DNA of 64,000 bases from JAPPHA01 sp965221575. GTDB taxonomy: Bacteria > Pseudomonadota > Alphaproteobacteria > Rhodobacterales > Rhodobacteraceae. The stretch lies in NCBI GenBank assembly GCA_965221575.1, contig CBDCSM010000011.1:806001-870000 (forward strand), written 5' to 3'. Every line of letters starts with the position of its first letter. Within the stretch, counting starts at the first letter, position 1. Positions 16,255 through 25,488 of the stretch are shown piece by piece. The notes beneath the pieces are model-generated. The model did not search any database and had not been told where the DNA came from. It worked only from the letters and a program-made list of their open reading frames with translations. The translations under genes and the position numbers were made by a program.

Positions 16255-17768
16255 ATATGCCTAGGAAAATCAGGAAAAAGGTGGAATTTGGTGACTTCCA
16301 AACCCCGGATATATTGTGCGAAAAAATTTGTAGCGTCCTTTGTAATTTAAACCTTTCTCCGAATTCAATTGTCGAACCCACTTGCGGGGCGGGTTCGTTT
16401 CTCCGAGCGTCCGCGAATGCTTTTCCTGGGTGCGAGAGGATTTTGGGGTTCGAAATCAATTCGGACTATGTGAGGGTCTCGCAAACTGTCGAGCACACAA
16501 CCGTCAATTGTGAAGACTTTTTTGAAAAGGATTGGCCAGCGACACTCGATGGGCTGAGAGAACCAATACTTGTCATAGGTAATCCTCCTTGGGTGACGAA
16601 CGCAGCGGTGGGTATTTTGAGTGGAACGAACTTGCCGACAAAGTCAAACTTTCAGCGCCTGCACGGGTTCGATGCCATTACGGGGAAAAGCAATTTCGAT
16701 ATCTCGGAATGGATGCTGTTAAATCTTCTCGAGTGGCTTTCGGGACGGTCTGCCGTGCTCGCAATGCTATGCAAAACCGCGGTAGCGCGAAAGGTACTAC
16801 GATATGCGTGGAGCAAACGTTTACAGGTCAGGGCATCCTCCATCTACTTGGTCGATGCACTAGAACATTTTGGTGCAGCAGTTGAAGCCTGCCTATTGAT
16901 TTGCATCCTTGAGCCAGGAAAGAGCACTCAAGAATGTAAGGTACATCGCGACCTCGACGCGCAGGAGCCGGACTCCACTTTAGCTTTTCGCAAAGGGCGA
17001 ATAGTCGCAAATCTGCCATCACTTGAAAGATACGAACACCTGTATGGACGCACTCCAATGAAATGGCGTTCGGGAGTCAAGCACGATTGCTCTCGGGTGA
17101 TGGAATTGTATCCCAATGGAAACCACGTTTTTAGAAATGGATTCGGCGAGATCGTGGATTTGGAGGCGACCTTTTTGTACCCGATGTTCAAGAGTTCTGA
17201 TTTGATAAAGCAACATCCGTCGCCATCCCGGTACATGCTTGTCACTCAACGAAACGTTGGAGAGGATACTTCACAGATTGAGCGCAATGCTCCTCGCACA
17301 TGGAGTTACCTTGTGGAGCATGCAAGTCTTCTGGATAGAAGATCCAGTTCCATTTATCGAAACCGCCCTCGGTTTTCAGTGTTTGGGGTTGGACCATACG
17401 CTTTCTCGCCCTGGAAGGTCGCAATTTCAGGATTTTACAAAAGACTGGAGTTTCGTGCTATCGGACCAGTGAATGGTAAACCCGTCGTATTCGATGATAC
17501 ATGCTACTTTTTGCCGTGTGAGACAGAAGACGACGCGCTGGCGCTTCTGAAGTTAGTCAACTCTGATATAGCAAGGGACTTCTTCAATTCATTGGTTTTC
17601 TGGGACGCGAAGCGACCCATTACAGCGGACCTTCTCGGGTGCCTGGACCTTTGTGCTTTGTCGGCGGAGCTGGGAGTATCGCTTCCTGGTCGAGCGGAAG
17701 AGATGTCAGAGTTGTCGCTCTGGAAGAAAGGGCAGATTAAGGTTTCGGCAGACAGTTCTGTGGGATGA
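16251..17768 (+). CDS. DNA methyltransferase, N6-adenine type, probable restriction-modification component
   Basis: A protein of about 505 residues with FGDFQTPDILCEKI at the N-terminus, SAM-binding motif I VEPTCGAGSFL, motif II-like ILGFEINSDY, and catalytic motif IV in GNPPWVT. This is the layout of gamma-class N6-adenine methyltransferases of type II/IIG systems, with the C-terminal half (from about residue 260) as probable target-recognition region. The start is TTG at 16251 (4-bp overlap with the upstream fragment) or ATG at 16257. No endonuclease or helicase gene is adjacent. Base composition is visibly more A/T-rich than the ribosomal genes, suggesting transfer. Confidence 0.75.
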   Translation: MNMPRKIRKKVEFGDFQTPDILCEKICSVLCNLNLSPNSIVEPTCGAGSFLRASANAFPGCERILGFEINSDYVRVSQTVEHTTVNCEDFFEKDWPATLDGLREPILVIGNPPWVTNAAVGILSGTNLPTKSNFQRLHGFDAITGKSNFDISEWMLLNLLEWLSGRSAVLAMLCKTAVARKVLRYAWSKRLQVRASSIYLVDALEHFGAAVEACLLICILEPGKSTQECKVHRDLDAQEPDSTLAFRKGRIVANLPSLERYEHLYGRTPMKWRSGVKHDCSRVMELYPNGNHVFRNGFGEIVDLEATFLYPMFKSSDLIKQHPSPSRYMLVTQRNVGEDTSQIERNAPRTWSYLVEHASLLDRRSSSIYRNRPRFSVFGVGPYAFSPWKVAISGFYKRLEFRAIGPVNGKPVVFDDTCYFLPCETEDDALALLKLVNSDIARDFFNSLVFWDAKRPITADLLGCLDLCALSAELGVSLPGRAEEMSELSLWKKGQIKVSADSSVG

Positions 17769-17835
17769 GTATCCAAGAAACAGCATTCTCGATGGTTCAT
17801 GAATCCGTAGTAGCGGAAATTTGACCGGTTCACGG

Positions 17836-18243
17836 AATAGTCGCTTTGCCCGCCGACCTCAGCATGTCGCTGGCAGACAACTGCATCATGTCGATTTCCA
17901 GGGCCTGGTTCGCGGCCAGGATTCGCTTCCCAAACCCGGTGGCACGAGCGAGATGATGTTCACGTGTTCGTTTCCCCAAGTTGGTGCATCACTCCGGAGA
18001 TCCATGATTTAGGTTATGGTTCGGGACGCTCCAGAGAGCCGAATGGATCGTGCTCGGGATGGTCCGACATGTTCCTCAGAATCCACGACTATCGTCGAAC
18101 CGGACATTGCAATCTGAAACGACTACGCCCCGAAACGTCAACAACCCTCGATCAGGTTGTCGCTTTGACGGGCGAGATGATGGGTCCGGACATGCGTGAT
18201 CGTATCCATCGTTACCGGGACCGCGTTCAATAGTGACATTCCG
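17836..18243 (-). pseudogene. Degenerate second copy of the adk 5' end / secY 3' end junction
   Basis: This block aligns by eye along its whole length with the intact adk-secY junction at about 23003-23415, including the 133-bp intergenic region and the shared CTCCGGAGATCC. Translating it gives decayed pieces: DMMQLSASDMLRSAGKAT matches intact Adk DMTQLSTGDMLRSARKAT, and VTMDTITHVRTHHLARQ matches SecY VTMDTITQVQSHLLAHQ. Stops and frameshifts interrupt both. Its left end lies about 70 bp from the methyltransferase stop; its right end meets the IS630-like relic. Confidence 0.75.
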
Positions 18244-18246
18244 GCG

Positions 18247-18600
18247 TTATGCGTTGTTGAGACGCTGGCAGTGTCCCCGCACGGCCGCCGAATCCCGGGT
18301 CTCGCCGATCAAATGAACGGTGCATTCGTCGAACCAGATGACATGGCCCGCAGGGCTCCGTGTTGCATCGTAAAGATCGAGAACATTCCTTAATGCAACG
18401 AGGGATTCAGGACAGATACCCTTTTCCAAAGATCCCGTGCATGCGTTGGAATCCAGAAGTCCTACCAGCATCCTGAAATAACCCGAATCAATCCGGGAAC
18501 CAGCGATGGGAGCTGGGTGGCAATACTTCATGCCAATGCGACGTACTGTCCGATGCAAATCGGCCCTGGACAGTGCTCGACACATCAAATTGCGGTCCCC
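18247..18600 (-). pseudogene. IS630-like transposase relic
   Basis: A minus-strand frame encodes LRNVLDLYDATRSPAGHVIW, then FDECTVHLIGETRDSAA. This resembles the second catalytic-Asp region of IS630-family transposases (VLDLY ... VVCFDE...QLIGETR). Upstream and downstream catalytic regions are not recognisable and no terminal repeats were found. It abuts the degenerate adk/secY block, so it may mark the recombination or insertion that produced the island. Confidence 0.45.
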
Positions 18601-18723
18601 CGAGGACACTGCCGGTACAAGGAACTCTACACATTCGGAATGCGGGGACCCAAAGCCAGGACAATCCGCCGATGGTTTTCTCACTGTGCCTTGTCGCCAA
18701 GACAACCGACGCCTGCGCCAGAA

Positions 18724-19413
18724 TCACGTTCCGAATGGCTGTTCGGGATCGAAAGATCGCATTCCAACTCCAGACGTGAGGACGAGCATTTTGTCCGCAT
18801 CATAGGGACGTGTCAGCGGAATCACATCCTCACACGCCCCAAACAGCCACGTCTGGTAGGATTCCGGATCGAGAATGACCGGCATGCGTGTCGGATGTAC
18901 GGTCGCGACCAACCGATTCGGAGTCGTCGTTACAATCGTGTGTGTCGAAAACGACGTCTGCTCGCCCCGATAGAGCCCACGAAATGTTTTCCAGAGACCC
19001 GCAAAAGCGAATGGCATGCTACCCGAATCTCCCGTGACCCCGAACCAGAAATACGTCGCCGGACGACGCCCTTTCATCTCGCAAAATGCCGAGGCCGGAA
19101 CGAGACACCGTCTCTCGACAAAACTCTCTCTCCAGAAGGGGGACGACCGGAGTTTGTCCTGCCGGGCGTTGGCAACAAATTTCGGCTGAATGGGTTCGCC
19201 TGTCCTTTTCGACCTTTGGGGAAGCACGAATCCGAACCTGCTTGGTACCAGTTCGCGAACGCCGTTTTCCGTCAATCGAACGACCGGAGCCGCAGTCCCT
19301 GGAAAAACCGATTGCATGGGTTCCGCGTTCCCGAGCATGTCATTCGAATGCGACACCTGGAACAGGTCCCTCATCGATTTCTGGGGGGTCGTGCTTGAGT
19401 AAAGGTTGCACAT
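18724..19413 (-). CDS. SRAP-domain protein (YedK/HMCES family)
   Basis: A 229-residue protein. SRAP proteins form a covalent thiazolidine crosslink with abasic sites in single-stranded DNA, protecting them during replication. The start at 19413 is fixed by the requirement for Cys2 (MCNLYSS); a longer frame to 19656 lacks support. Other active-site residues are visible: Asn in FVANARQDK, Glu in RCLVPASAFCEMKG, and His in VHPTRMPVIL. It lies in the accessory island together with the methyltransferase; similar genes are common in mobile regions. Confidence 0.88.
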   Translation of the reverse strand: MCNLYSSTTPQKSMRDLFQVSHSNDMLGNAEPMQSVFPGTAAPVVRLTENGVRELVPSRFGFVLPQRSKRTGEPIQPKFVANARQDKLRSSPFWRESFVERRCLVPASAFCEMKGRRPATYFWFGVTGDSGSMPFAFAGLWKTFRGLYRGEQTSFSTHTIVTTTPNRLVATVHPTRMPVILDPESYQTWLFGACEDVIPLTRPYDADKMLVLTSGVGMRSFDPEQPFGT

Positions 19414-19899
19414 GACGTCTTCTTCTCTCCGCGCCGGACGCTTGCACGTCCGGGATTCCGCATCGTGCCCAGGCGCCACCCGGTCCCCCGTCAATCCCAT
19501 TGAGGTCGACAAAGTGACCGTTGACCATTCACGCGAGCGTTGCGGCGTTTGACCTGGCACTGGCGCGGTGTATCGCCCGGGGCGAATGGCGCAGACCCCG
19601 GCCAACGCAAGGTTGCATGCCGCCGGCAACCCCGGCATCCATGTGCGGTAGCGCATCGAGCACGTCCCGACAGATGGCCCTGCGGTGGGATGCCACGGCG
19701 GACTTGCGCAAAGACACGTTCATCGGATCACCCGACTTTCGGGAGCCCACAGTTTAGGCCGCCACCGCGGCAATGTCATGATCGTTTCGCACACCTGTCC
19801 GCCCGGGATACGTCCGACGGTGACGGTGCGTGGGTGCGGAAGAAAGGACGACCTCATCCCGGAAAACGTCCGGGATCAAATCTTCTCGAAGAATCCGGG
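19414..19899. other. Intergenic stretch between SRAP gene and AsmA gene
   Basis: 486 bp with only short, unconvincing frames (for example 73 codons on the minus strand at 19529-19750, no recognised motif). It should contain the SRAP promoter. Confidence 0.4.
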
Positions 19900-22008
19900 C
19901 TAGTTGTCCTTGCCCAGCAAGTCCTTCAGTCCCCCGAGAAGCTCGTCGACAAGCTCTTCCGCCTCTTCGGCAATACCTTCGACGACGGCTTCCTGGATTT
20001 GTGAAAGCGGGGCCTCGGCTTGCGGGACCGATCCGGTGTCCCGGCTGGAAGCCGCTGTCTCTATGCACTCGTTGTCACCCGTACCGAGTTCACCAAGCCC
20101 CGCGATCGTGGCAGGCGGGAAAATGGCAATCCCGAGCAGCCCCCCCAGTTTCTTCAAGGTCACTCCGGGATCGGGCAGAAAAGTCGGACTTGCCAGAGAT
20201 CCCCGGACGTGAACCGGCACCGCGACATTCAAGGTCAGGGACTTCGGTTTCGGTTCGAAAACCAGGTCGAGAGTCTCGTTGGCAAGATCGACCTTTCCAA
20301 CGGCGGCAATGGTCGCGTACTCCGTATCGACCAGCGTGGCCTGGCTGGTGGCGATCCCGTCTTCGATCGTGATCGAACTGGCGGCGCAGTTGACGACCGT
20401 CCACTGCTCCTTGCCGGAGAAGAGCGTCCCGAGCACGGCGCTGGCGCCTCCGATCCACCTGTCGAAGGCCTGCGTCTTGAGGCGGCCGTCTTCCGCGAGC
20501 AACCTGATGTCGCCGTCCAGGTTCGACAGCAACGCCGCGATGGACCGCCCGGTGCCGCTGAGTTCGGCGTGAATGTTCGCCTCTCCCTTGAACAGGTCGA
20601 ATACATCGGCTTCCTGCATGAGGCGGCCAAGATCGAGTTTCGGAGCCTCGATCGCAATGTCCAGCGATGGCGTGTCCGGACCGGCATCGAGCCGAAGTCG
20701 ACCGTTGACCCTGCTCCCTGCCACGGTCGCTGTCAGCGGCTGAACCGTCATGGTTCCGTGATCGAGCAGTATTCGGGCTTTCACCTCACTGAGGGGAATC
20801 GAAGTGGTGACGAGCCGGCTGACGAAGAGATCCAGATCAAGGTCGACGGCCGCGAGTGCTGCAAGGGGTAGCGGATCATCAGGAAAAATCCGGCCCTGTC
20901 TCGCCATCCCCGCTTCCTGGTCTTTACCGGGCGCAGCGCCATGACCGTCCGTGAGCCCCGCAAGCAGCTCCGTGAGATCCAGGCTCGTCGACGTCAATGC
21001 TCCCGTGAACCGCGGGCGTTCCCCTGTCCGGGACAACGTCATGGCCCCGGTGGCATCACTGGATGCCAGCGCCATCCTGAGGTTGTCGATGTCGAGCTCA
21101 TCAACACTTCCCCTGATGCCGGTTTCGAGTTCGACAGGCCCCGACTTCGGAAGTCCGAACCCTGCCAGGGGCGTCAGGGATGCGAGGTTGGCACCCGCAG
21201 CTTCGATCTGCAGGTCCAGGCCATCGAATCCGTGAGGATTGGCAACACCGCCGCGGAACCCGACAGTGAATCCGAACGCATTGAAATCCCCGGCGAGCAA
21301 GAGGGGCTGCCCCGAAACGATGTTGGCCAAGGGTTCGATCGATCCCGACGCAGAGAACGGCGCCTGTTTCCAGGTGCCCGTGACGTCAACGGTCACCGGC
21401 GCAGTCGCCGACACCGCGACCACCACCGCTTCGGCAAGGTCGACGCGCGTCACCCCGCCGGTCCTGCCGTTCCTGAACGTCAATCTCCCATCCCGGATTT
21501 CGACATGATCGAAAACAGGTATCCCGGATGCGGTGACCGGACCCGCGTCCTCCCGTCCGGCCGGCTGTTCGGTGCCGGCCTGGTCCGCATTAAGCACGCC
21601 ATCCCCGGGCGATGATGGCCCGAATTTCCAGTTGGGTTCGCCGTTGCCGTCGATCTCGAGCAAAATGTCGGGTTCAATGAGCACGAGGCTGGTAACGCGG
21701 ATTTCGCCCCTGATCAGCGGAACCAGTTCGACCCTGGCCTCGGCGCGCCTGATCGTCACCATCTCCGGGCGGGAACCCCAACCCGTATTGGCAACGGTGA
21801 TGTCTTCGACCACGACAGCGGGGCTGAAGGACAGGGACAGGTCGATCTTTCCTCCGATCGAAAGGTCCCGGCCGGTGAAATTCTTGAAACCCGCCGCGAG
21901 GTCGTCGCGATAGTCATTGACGTCGATCGTCAAGAGGAACGCGACGGCGGCCACGATCACGCCGGCGACCAGGACTCCCGCCCACTTGATGACCCTGAAG
22001 ACCCACAT
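19900..22008 (-). CDS. AsmA-family envelope protein
   Basis: A 702-residue protein with one N-terminal membrane helix (VIKWAGVLVAGVIVAAVAFL) followed by a long periplasmic region. The AsmA N-domain signature DVNDYRDDLAAGFKNFTGRD and the C-terminal domain (DGDIRLLAEDGRLKTQAFDR) are present. AsmA-like proteins are related to chorein-type lipid-transfer proteins and affect outer-membrane composition. The start MWVFRVIKW at 22008 is preferred because GGAG lies upstream and it places the membrane helix at the N-terminus. The C-terminal 60 residues are acidic and low-complexity. It is not normally found between adk and rpsM. Confidence 0.85.
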   Translation of the reverse strand: MWVFRVIKWAGVLVAGVIVAAVAFLLTIDVNDYRDDLAAGFKNFTGRDLSIGGKIDLSLSFSPAVVVEDITVANTGWGSRPEMVTIRRAEARVELVPLIRGEIRVTSLVLIEPDILLEIDGNGEPNWKFGPSSPGDGVLNADQAGTEQPAGREDAGPVTASGIPVFDHVEIRDGRLTFRNGRTGGVTRVDLAEAVVVAVSATAPVTVDVTGTWKQAPFSASGSIEPLANIVSGQPLLLAGDFNAFGFTVGFRGGVANPHGFDGLDLQIEAAGANLASLTPLAGFGLPKSGPVELETGIRGSVDELDIDNLRMALASSDATGAMTLSRTGERPRFTGALTSTSLDLTELLAGLTDGHGAAPGKDQEAGMARQGRIFPDDPLPLAALAAVDLDLDLFVSRLVTTSIPLSEVKARILLDHGTMTVQPLTATVAGSRVNGRLRLDAGPDTPSLDIAIEAPKLDLGRLMQEADVFDLFKGEANIHAELSGTGRSIAALLSNLDGDIRLLAEDGRLKTQAFDRWIGGASAVLGTLFSGKEQWTVVNCAASSITIEDGIATSQATLVDTEYATIAAVGKVDLANETLDLVFEPKPKSLTLNVAVPVHVRGSLASPTFLPDPGVTLKKLGGLLGIAIFPPATIAGLGELGTGDNECIETAASSRDTGSVPQAEAPLSQIQEAVVEGIAEEAEELVDELLGGLKDLLGKDN

Positions 22009-22485
22009 GGCGGTCTCCGAACTGCGCACCGGCAACACCTCGCGGCTACTGGACGCGGCCGTGACGGTCAAGTCCGAAACCGCCGGGTTGATCGGCGAGA
22101 AGCGTGGCAATTCCCGGCCCTGCACGGGGTATCGTCAGTCCTGGGTTCCCCGCCCGGTTTTCGACCCGAGTGTCCGGAATGATCCCCAGCCGCCGGAAAT
22201 CATCGACAAGCTACCGCTCGAGAAAACTGGTGGTGCGCACCGGACCGCTGAGTCTCGTCGACAAGACCCCGCCCGGATACGCAGGTGGATGTCTCCCTGG
22301 CCGGGCAAAAAGGCCAGATCATGTCATCCGGAAATGCAGCCTTGCGTGGTCGCATCAATCTGCGCCCCGGTGAAATGGCAAAGCGCTGCACCTGGCGACG
22401 GCGCCTGATTCCTGCAGGCGAGTACGCAGCCTGGTGACGCCGTCGAGATCGGAACGGAATCGGGCTCATGCCGGGCGAAGCCAGT
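22009..22485. other. Intergenic stretch between AsmA gene and adk
   Basis: 477 bp without a supported gene. The left end should hold the AsmA promoter and ribosome-binding site, and the right end the region downstream of adk. No terminator with a clear U-tract was seen. Confidence 0.4.
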
Positions 22486-23133
22486 CTACGATCCGCCAAG
22501 AATCGACGCGATCTCCCCCTGGATGTCCTCGATCGGTGCGAGACCGTCGACTGAAACGAGCTTTCGATGCGCGTGGTAGTAGCCAATCAGGGGCGCCGTA
22601 TCCCGGTAATAGGCCAGCAACCGCGTCCGGAACGAAACTTCGTTGTCGTCCGCACGACGGGAAAATTCACGACCGCCGCAGACGTCGCAGACACCCTCGA
22701 CAACCGGTTTCCTGGTCTCGTCGTGATAGACCTCACCGCATTCGGCGCATGTGAATCGGCCCGTGACCCGGCGGACGAGCGTCTCGTCGTCCACCTTGAT
22801 CTCGATCACCTTGTCAAGCGTTTGGCCAATTCGGTCCAGAAGCGCGCCGAGGGCGTCCGCCTGGGCGAGCGTTCGCGGAAAACCGTCGAAGATCGCGCCA
22901 CCCTTCATGTCTTCGCTCAATCGCTCTTCGATCAGGCTGATGACGATGTCGTCCGTGACCAGGTCCCCCCGGTCCATCACGGCGGCAACGCGTTGCCCGA
23001 TTCCGGTCGTCGCCTTGCGCGCCGACCGCAGCATGTCGCCTGTCGACAACTGCGTCATGTCGAATTCCTGGACCAGGCGCATGGCCTGGGTTCCCTTTCC
23101 ACTCCCCGGCGGTCCAAGCAGGATGATGTTCAT
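22486..23133 (-). CDS. adk: Adenylate kinase (zinc-lid type)
   Basis: A 215-residue enzyme catalysing ATP + AMP = 2 ADP. It has the P-loop GPPGSGKGT at residues 7-15, the AMP-binding DGFPRTLAQADAL, and a long LID with four cysteines (CAEC ... CDVC) that bind structural zinc, as in many alphaproteobacterial and Gram-positive Adks. It follows secY by 133 bp. The usual downstream neighbour rpsM has been displaced by 6.9 kb. A decayed copy of its 5' end is at 17836-18243. Confidence 0.97.
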   Translation of the reverse strand: MNIILLGPPGSGKGTQAMRLVQEFDMTQLSTGDMLRSARKATTGIGQRVAAVMDRGDLVTDDIVISLIEERLSEDMKGGAIFDGFPRTLAQADALGALLDRIGQTLDKVIEIKVDDETLVRRVTGRFTCAECGEVYHDETRKPVVEGVCDVCGGREFSRRADDNEVSFRTRLLAYYRDTAPLIGYYHAHRKLVSVDGLAPIEDIQGEIASILGGS

Positions 23134-23266
23134 GCGTTCATCGCCCCCGGTTTGCGCTTCGCTCCGGAGATCCGTGCTTCAGGGTCGTTGTCCGGGACGC
23201 ATATGGAAACCGGACAGTTGGTGCACGGGATGGTCCGGCAGGGACCATGATCCGCGGAGTCCACGA

Positions 23267-24631
23267 CTATCGCCGAACCGGACTTCGCGATCTGGAACGA
23301 CTGCGCCCTCTCAGTTTCGACCGCTCGATCAGGCTTTCGTATTGGTGGGCAAGGAGGTGGGACTGAACCTGCGTGATCGTGTCCATCGTTACCGAGACCA
23401 CGATCAACAGCGACGTTCCACCGAAATAGAACGGAATTGCCAGCTCGGCCCGCAGGATTTCCGGCAACAGGCACACCGCCGACAGGTAGGCTGAACCCAG
23501 AACCAGCAGCCTCGTGACGACGTAGTCCAGGTATTCGGCAGTCCGTTGTCCAGGGCGAATTCCGGGAACGAATCCGCTTTGACGCTTGAGATTGTCGGCG
23601 ATGTCCTCGGTCTTGAATGCGACATTCGCCGTGTAGAAATAAGCGAAGAAGACGATCATCGCGACAAAGAACGTCAGGTAAAGCGGCTGCCCCGGTCCGA
23701 AATACGCCAGCACCGTATTCATGAACGGCGACGTCTGGGTACCGGAAAAGGTGCTCACCGTCGTCGGCAGCAACAGGAGCGCCGAGGCGAAAATCGGCGG
23801 AATGACACCGGACGGATTGAGCTTGATCGGCAAGTGCGAGCTCTGCCCGCCGTACATCCGGTTGTTCGCCGCCTGGCGCTTTGGATACTGTATGTGCACC
23901 TTTCGCAGGGCACGCTCCATGAAGACCACGAAGGCGATGACGACACCGACCATGACCATGACGCCGATGATCACCGCGGGAGACAGCACGCCGGATCGGC
24001 CCTGGCTGAAGAACTGGGCCAGGGCTGCGGGCAGTTCGGCAATGATGCCGACAAAGATGATCAGCGAAATTCCGTTGCCGATTCCGCGGGCCGTGATCTG
24101 CTCGCCAAGCCACATCAGGAACATGGTGCCGCCAACCAGGGTGATGACGCACGGAAGCTGAAAACTCATGAACCCGGGATTGGTCACCAGTTCGCTGGCC
24201 TCGAGACCCTTGGACAGGCCGAACGCCTGGAACGTCGCGAGGAACACCGTCCCGTACCGGGTGTACTGATTGATCTTCTTGCGGCCCTGTTCACCCTCTT
24301 TCTTCAATTGCTCCAGCTGGGGCACCATCGCTGCCAGAAGCTGCACGATGATCGACGACGAGATGTAGGGCATGATCCCCAGGGCGAATATGGCCATCCG
24401 GCCGATGGCGCCCCCGGAAAACATGTTGAGAATTCCGCCGATACCGCCCTGGGCCTGCTCGACGAACTGCTGCAGGGCAACCGAGTCGATCCCCGGAACC
24501 GGAATGAACGTCCCGATCCGGTAGACAATCAGGAGCGCCAACGCGAACAGAATCCGCTGCTGGAGTTCCTTCGCCTTGGCAAAGGTCCCCCAGGAAATAT
24601 TGGCGGCCATCTGTTCGGCGGCAGATGCCAT
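23267..24631 (-). CDS. secY: Preprotein translocase subunit SecY
   Basis: A 454-residue inner-membrane channel with ten hydrophobic helices. Recognisable landmarks are YRIGTFIPVPGID in helix 1, FSGGAIGRMAIFALGIMPYI in helix 2 (plug region before it), and the cytoplasmic loops that bind SecA and ribosomes. It works with SecE, encoded at 55881. The C-terminus ends in LRGRSRSRSRSPVRR, an arginine/serine repeat longer than the usual basic tail. It lies between rplO and adk in the spc operon. Confidence 0.97.
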   Translation of the reverse strand: MASAAEQMAANISWGTFAKAKELQQRILFALALLIVYRIGTFIPVPGIDSVALQQFVEQAQGGIGGILNMFSGGAIGRMAIFALGIMPYISSSIIVQLLAAMVPQLEQLKKEGEQGRKKINQYTRYGTVFLATFQAFGLSKGLEASELVTNPGFMSFQLPCVITLVGGTMFLMWLGEQITARGIGNGISLIIFVGIIAELPAALAQFFSQGRSGVLSPAVIIGVMVMVGVVIAFVVFMERALRKVHIQYPKRQAANNRMYGGQSSHLPIKLNPSGVIPPIFASALLLLPTTVSTFSGTQTSPFMNTVLAYFGPGQPLYLTFFVAMIVFFAYFYTANVAFKTEDIADNLKRQSGFVPGIRPGQRTAEYLDYVVTRLLVLGSAYLSAVCLLPEILRAELAIPFYFGGTSLLIVVSVTMDTITQVQSHLLAHQYESLIERSKLRGRSRSRSRSPVRR

Positions 24632-24685
24632 ACCCTATCCTTTCGACATTCCCATGCGCACGAACCGGCCGTTCGCCGGATCGAG

Positions 24686-25180
24686 CTATTCGCTCACCTG
24701 AGCTTCCGGATCGGCATTCTCGGCCGACACCAGCGTCAGCGATCCCTTGGTCGCCTCAACCATCTCGGTCGCCCGCCTGGAGGCGCCGCTGACCACGAGA
24801 TCGACACGGCTCGTCAGTTCGCCTTTGCCCAATACGCGGACCCCATCCCGAATCCGCCTGACCAGTCCGCTTTCGAGAAGCGCCTGTTCAGTGATCGGCT
24901 TTTTCGCGTCGATCTTGCCGGCGTCGATGAAGCCCTGAAGGACGCCAAGGTTCACGACCGCGTGCCGTTTCTTGCCGATATTCCGGAATCCCCGTTTCGG
25001 CAGCCGTTGGTATAGCGGCATTTGCCCGCCTTCAAAACCCGCGAGCGACGTCCCCGCACGCGCCTTCTGACCATTCATGCCGCGGCCAGCCGTCTTGCCG
25101 GTTCCGGAACCCGGACCCCGACCGACCCGTTTCCGGGACTTGGTCGCCCCCGGATTGTCACGGAGTTCATTGAGTTTCAC
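24686..25180 (-). CDS. rplO: 50S ribosomal protein L15
   Basis: A 164-residue protein with the start MKLNELRDNPGATKSRKRVG and the glycine/arginine-rich loop GRGPGSGTGKTAGRGMNGQK that threads into 23S rRNA. The last residues are variable. It is 54 bp from secY and 93 bp from rpmD; that second gap contains a short CCGGTT-type tandem. Confidence 0.96.
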   Translation of the reverse strand: MKLNELRDNPGATKSRKRVGRGPGSGTGKTAGRGMNGQKARAGTSLAGFEGGQMPLYQRLPKRGFRNIGKKRHAVVNLGVLQGFIDAGKIDAKKPITEQALLESGLVRRIRDGVRVLGKGELTSRVDLVVSGASRRATEMVEATKGSLTLVSAENADPEAQVSE

Positions 25181-25273
25181 GACCGACTCCCCTGTTCAGT
25201 GGTCTTGACCCTGGCACCAGCTCCGGTTCCGGTTCCGGTACCTGTTATCGGCCCGCGATCCGGGCCGGCGACA

Positions 25274-25483
25274 TCAACGAGACTCCTTGCCCGGACCCTC
25301 GCGAACTTCAACTATCTCCACCAGGTGCGGAATGCTCCTGATCATGCCGCGAACCGATGGGGTATCCTCGAGTTCCCGCACGCGGTGCATCCGGTTCAAT
25401 CCCAGGCCGATCAGCGTTTGCCTCTGCTTGGCAGGCCGCCGTATGGGAGATCCGATCTGCCGGATCACGATCGTTCCCGCCAT
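25274..25483 (-). CDS. rpmD: 50S ribosomal protein L30
   Basis: A 69-residue protein: IVIRQIGSPIRRPAKQRQTL followed by GLGLNRMHRVRELEDTPSVR and GMIRSIPHLVEIVE covers the complete L30 fold. It lies five bases after rpsE, in the standard spc order. Confidence 0.95.
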   Translation of the reverse strand: MAGTIVIRQIGSPIRRPAKQRQTLIGLGLNRMHRVRELEDTPSVRGMIRSIPHLVEIVEVREGPGKESR

Positions 25484-25488
25484 CGTCC

